DNA from: Ureibacillus thermophilus
Lineage (GTDB): Bacteria > Bacillota > Bacilli > Bacillales_A > Planococcaceae
Assembly: GCF_042657185.1 (NCBI RefSeq)
Contig: NZ_JBHSNN010000047.1
Length of the DNA: 64,000 nt
Reading direction: 5' to 3' (one strand)
The translations under genes were made by a program, and so were the position numbers. Positions 62,673 to 64,000 of the stretch are shown here, in pieces (position 1 is the first letter of the stretch; each line of letters begins with the position of its first letter). Below the pieces are notes generated by a model that saw nothing but the letters and a program-made list of their open reading frames with translations, was not told where the DNA came from and did no database searches.

Positions 62673-63199
62673 TTTATATACAAATATTTTTGGCCTTTTT
62701 CATCCCCAATATTATCGGTTATGGGGGCGGACCAGCAGCGATTCCACTGATTGAACATGAAGTAGTGGATCGCTATCGCTGGATGACGACAGAAGAGTTT
62801 TCGGATGCATTGGCTCTTGGTAATGCGCTTCCTGGCCCCATCGCAACAAAAATGGCGGCCTATATCGGATATGAGCAGGGAGGCGTTTTAGGAGCAATCA
62901 TTGCGCTGTTTGCAACAGTAGGCCCTTCCTTAATTTTAATGCTCTTATTGCTTGGACTTTTGTATCGAAATCGCAATTCGCCGCGTGTCAAACGTTTGTC
63001 GACTTTTGTTTTGCCTGCCATTGCCATTTTAATGGCGGAATTGACATTTGATTTCTTTCAAACTTCCGTTGAGTTGATTAACTGGCTGCCAACTATTTTC
63101 ATTGCTTTTATTGCCTATTTTGCTTTGGAAAAATGGAAGGTGCATCCGGCTGTAGTGATTGGAATCGGACTTGTTGCGGGAGGATTGTTTTTAAGTTAA
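62669..63199 (+). CDS. CHR-family ('chromate') transporter, short subunit 2
   Basis: A 176-residue partner of the preceding protein with the same signatures (GYGGGPAAIPLIEHEVVD, GNALPGPIATKMAAYIGY) and about six helices; the two likely insert with opposite topology. AAAAAGGGGGATGAAGC precedes the ATG. Overlap by four bases ensures co-translation. It ends the rightward unit before the terminator. Confidence 0.88.
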   Translation: MIYIQIFLAFFIPNIIGYGGGPAAIPLIEHEVVDRYRWMTTEEFSDALALGNALPGPIATKMAAYIGYEQGGVLGAIIALFATVGPSLILMLLLLGLLYRNRNSPRVKRLSTFVLPAIAILMAELTFDFFQTSVELINWLPTIFIAFIAYFALEKWKVHPAVVIGIGLVAGGLFLS

Positions 63200-63229
63200 A
63201 GGGGAGTCTTTAAGGATTCTCCTTTTTTG
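63197..63229 (+). terminator. Terminator of the ywrD/CHR unit
   Basis: Stem AAGGGGAGTC/GATTCTCCTTTTTT starting at the stop of the last CHR gene. Confidence 0.8.
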
Positions 63230-63256
63230 TAGGAAAAGTTCATAGAACATGAGAAA

Positions 63257-63283
63257 AACCGATCTGCTTTTTTCAGATCGGTT
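63257..63283 (-). terminator. Hairpin at the insertion-sequence edge
   Basis: Perfect stem AACCGATCTG/CAGATCGGTT with a T-rich loop; on the minus strand it is followed by TTTC. It directly abuts the likely end of the insertion sequence. Confidence 0.55.
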
Positions 63284-63292
63284 CAGACTGTC

Positions 63293-63342
63293 GACAAACC
63301 CCAACTCAAATGCTTCATTTGAGTTGGGGTTTGTCTTTTTTT
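63293..63342 (+). terminator. Inward-protecting terminator within the IS end
   Basis: Perfect long stem GACAAACCCCAACTCAAAT with its complement and a T run on the plus strand. Transcription from the chromosome into the IS would stop here, keeping the transposase from outside antisense read-through. Confidence 0.75.
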
Positions 63343-63372
63343 GCTCATCATTTTCTAAGATTCTTCTCTTAT

Positions 63373-64000
63373 TTAGGCTGGACATGGGCTTTTCCATGTC
63401 CAGTTTGCCATTTTCTTTAAGTTCATGGCAGCGAAAGTAAGCATCGCCTGCATGGACAATTTTTCCAGTCCTCGTAGAGTTGTCCATCGCATGCCATGCT
63501 TCTCTTTTCCATCGGCAAAGACCCGTTCAATCGTTTCTTTGCGCTTATCATATATATTTCTATTGATATCTGTATGTCTTAAGTGGTCGACTCCTTCCAC
63601 ATAGTGCTCCCAAATGTGGCGATGAATAAATTTAGTGTGATCTTTACTTTGGGTACACTTTTCTAAAAATGGGCACGTTTTACATATTTCAGGTTTCGAA
63701 GCGTACTGTCGATATCCTTCTCTTGTTGTTGTTCGGTATTCAAGAGTTTGGTTGTTTGGGCAGATGTAACAATCATAATGCTCATCGTATACATATTCAT
63801 ACTTTTTAAAGAAACCGTCCTTTGTTCTAGGCCTTGTATATGGCATGACTGGACGAATCTCTTTATCCAATAGAATTTTCGCATTCGCTGGGGTTTTGTA
63901 TCCGGCATCTACGGCTACTGCAGTTGGTCTGCCTACTTTTTCGATGACTTGTTCGAGTAATTGACCAAACACCTGACTATCATGAATATTCGCTCCCGTT
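63373..64000 (-). CDS. IS1182-family transposase, C-terminal part
   Basis: The frame is open to the window edge, so the gene starts beyond 64000; about 208 residues are seen. Marks of the IS1182 DDE transposase are AVDAGYKTPANAK (second Asp region), PYTRPRTKDGFFKKYEY, a Cys set CYICPNN...CKTCPFLEKC, and ERVFADGKEKHGMRWTTLRG with the final catalytic Glu, then MLTFAAMNLKKMA. The GTG at 63972 is not the start because upstream residues (TGANIHDSQVFGQLL) are also family-like. Catalyses transposition of its element. Confidence 0.92.
   Translation of the reverse strand, partial: TGANIHDSQVFGQLLEQVIEKVGRPTAVAVDAGYKTPANAKILLDKEIRPVMPYTRPRTKDGFFKKYEYVYDEHYDCYICPNNQTLEYRTTTREGYRQYASKPEICKTCPFLEKCTQSKDHTKFIHRHIWEHYVEGVDHLRHTDINRNIYDKRKETIERVFADGKEKHGMRWTTLRGLEKLSMQAMLTFAAMNLKKMANWTWKSPCPA

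Larger units (their letters stand above)
63285..64000 (-). mobile_element. IS1182-family insertion sequence, partial
   Basis: One end of an IS1182-type element; the other is beyond the window. The end is placed at AGACTGTCGACAAACC (63285), like ends of this family as I recall them, followed by an inner hairpin at 63293-63342 and the transposase gene. The exact boundary and target duplication cannot be set without the other end. Confidence 0.7.

Noticed and set aside
62118..63199. Calling the CHR pair a chromate resistance operon
   Set aside because: No chrB, chromate reductase or regulator is nearby; family membership alone does not show the substrate.

Overview
The window is low-GC chromosomal DNA from an endospore-forming-type Firmicute (Bacillales). 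The left two thirds follow the gene order known from the yqf-yqg-yqh region of Bacillus subtilis: ispG, yqfZ, yqgC, sodA, pbpA, pst, yqzCD, rpmG, yqgN, yqgQ, yqgS, yqgX, comG, gcvT-gcvPA-gcvPB, yqhL and lipM. Strong Shine-Dalgarno sites, frequent TTG/GTG starts, T-box and glycine riboswitches and a complete comG operon agree with this. The genus is not certain; the short intergenic repeats and a class II ribonucleotide reductase would fit Planococcaceae/Ureibacillus-like bacteria (inference).

Region by region. 1-9.6 kb: the tail of a PxpC/KipA-type subunit, a Fur-box-preceded IsdG-type heme monooxygenase, an intergenic repeat element, a serine-less esterase homologue, the leftward group DUF1189-yqfZ-ispG-yqfW, yqgC, sodA, a patatin-like lipase and a PNPOx-fold stress protein. 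9.9-17.8 kb: a c-di-GMP protein (PAS, decayed GGDEF, intact EAL), pbpA, and pstSCAB behind three PhoP-type boxes. 17.8-26.7 kb: trpEG under a tryptophan T-box, a glutathione peroxidase beside decayed DNA, yqzCD, rpmG, yqgN-yqgQ, an LtaS-type synthase, and small membrane proteins. 26.7-40 kb: an HTH regulator with a cysteine set, comGA-GG behind a ComK-like site, shikimate kinase, a tandem glycine riboswitch with the glycine cleavage genes, a rhodanese, an acetamidase/formamidase inserted in the usual order, and lipM. 40-42.7 kb: a B12-dependent ribonucleotide reductase behind two NrdR-type boxes.

From about 43 kb to 63 kb the content is metabolic and accessory. A GlcD-type oxidase is followed by a purine-degradation block: adenine deaminase, pucA, pucB, moaA with a one-base frameshift, pucC-pucD-pucE (xanthine dehydrogenase), a BMP-type nucleoside/nucleobase ABC importer, and guanine deaminase on the opposite strand. 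Together they would import purines and take adenine and guanine to xanthine and urate. Beyond them an amidase, a gamma-glutamyltransferase-fold Ntn hydrolase (YwrD/HpxW type) and a pair of short CHR ('chromate') transporter subunits form a second possible unit. The window ends inside an IS1182-type insertion sequence.

The points most worth a second look are the frameshifted moaA within a molybdoenzyme locus, the amidase/GGT-fold/CHR unit beside purine degradation, the esterase homologue with Asn in place of its nucleophile, the three-cysteine L33, the shortened ComGG, and the short intergenic repeats with nearby gene relics. No CRISPR array, tRNA, rRNA or prophage was seen.
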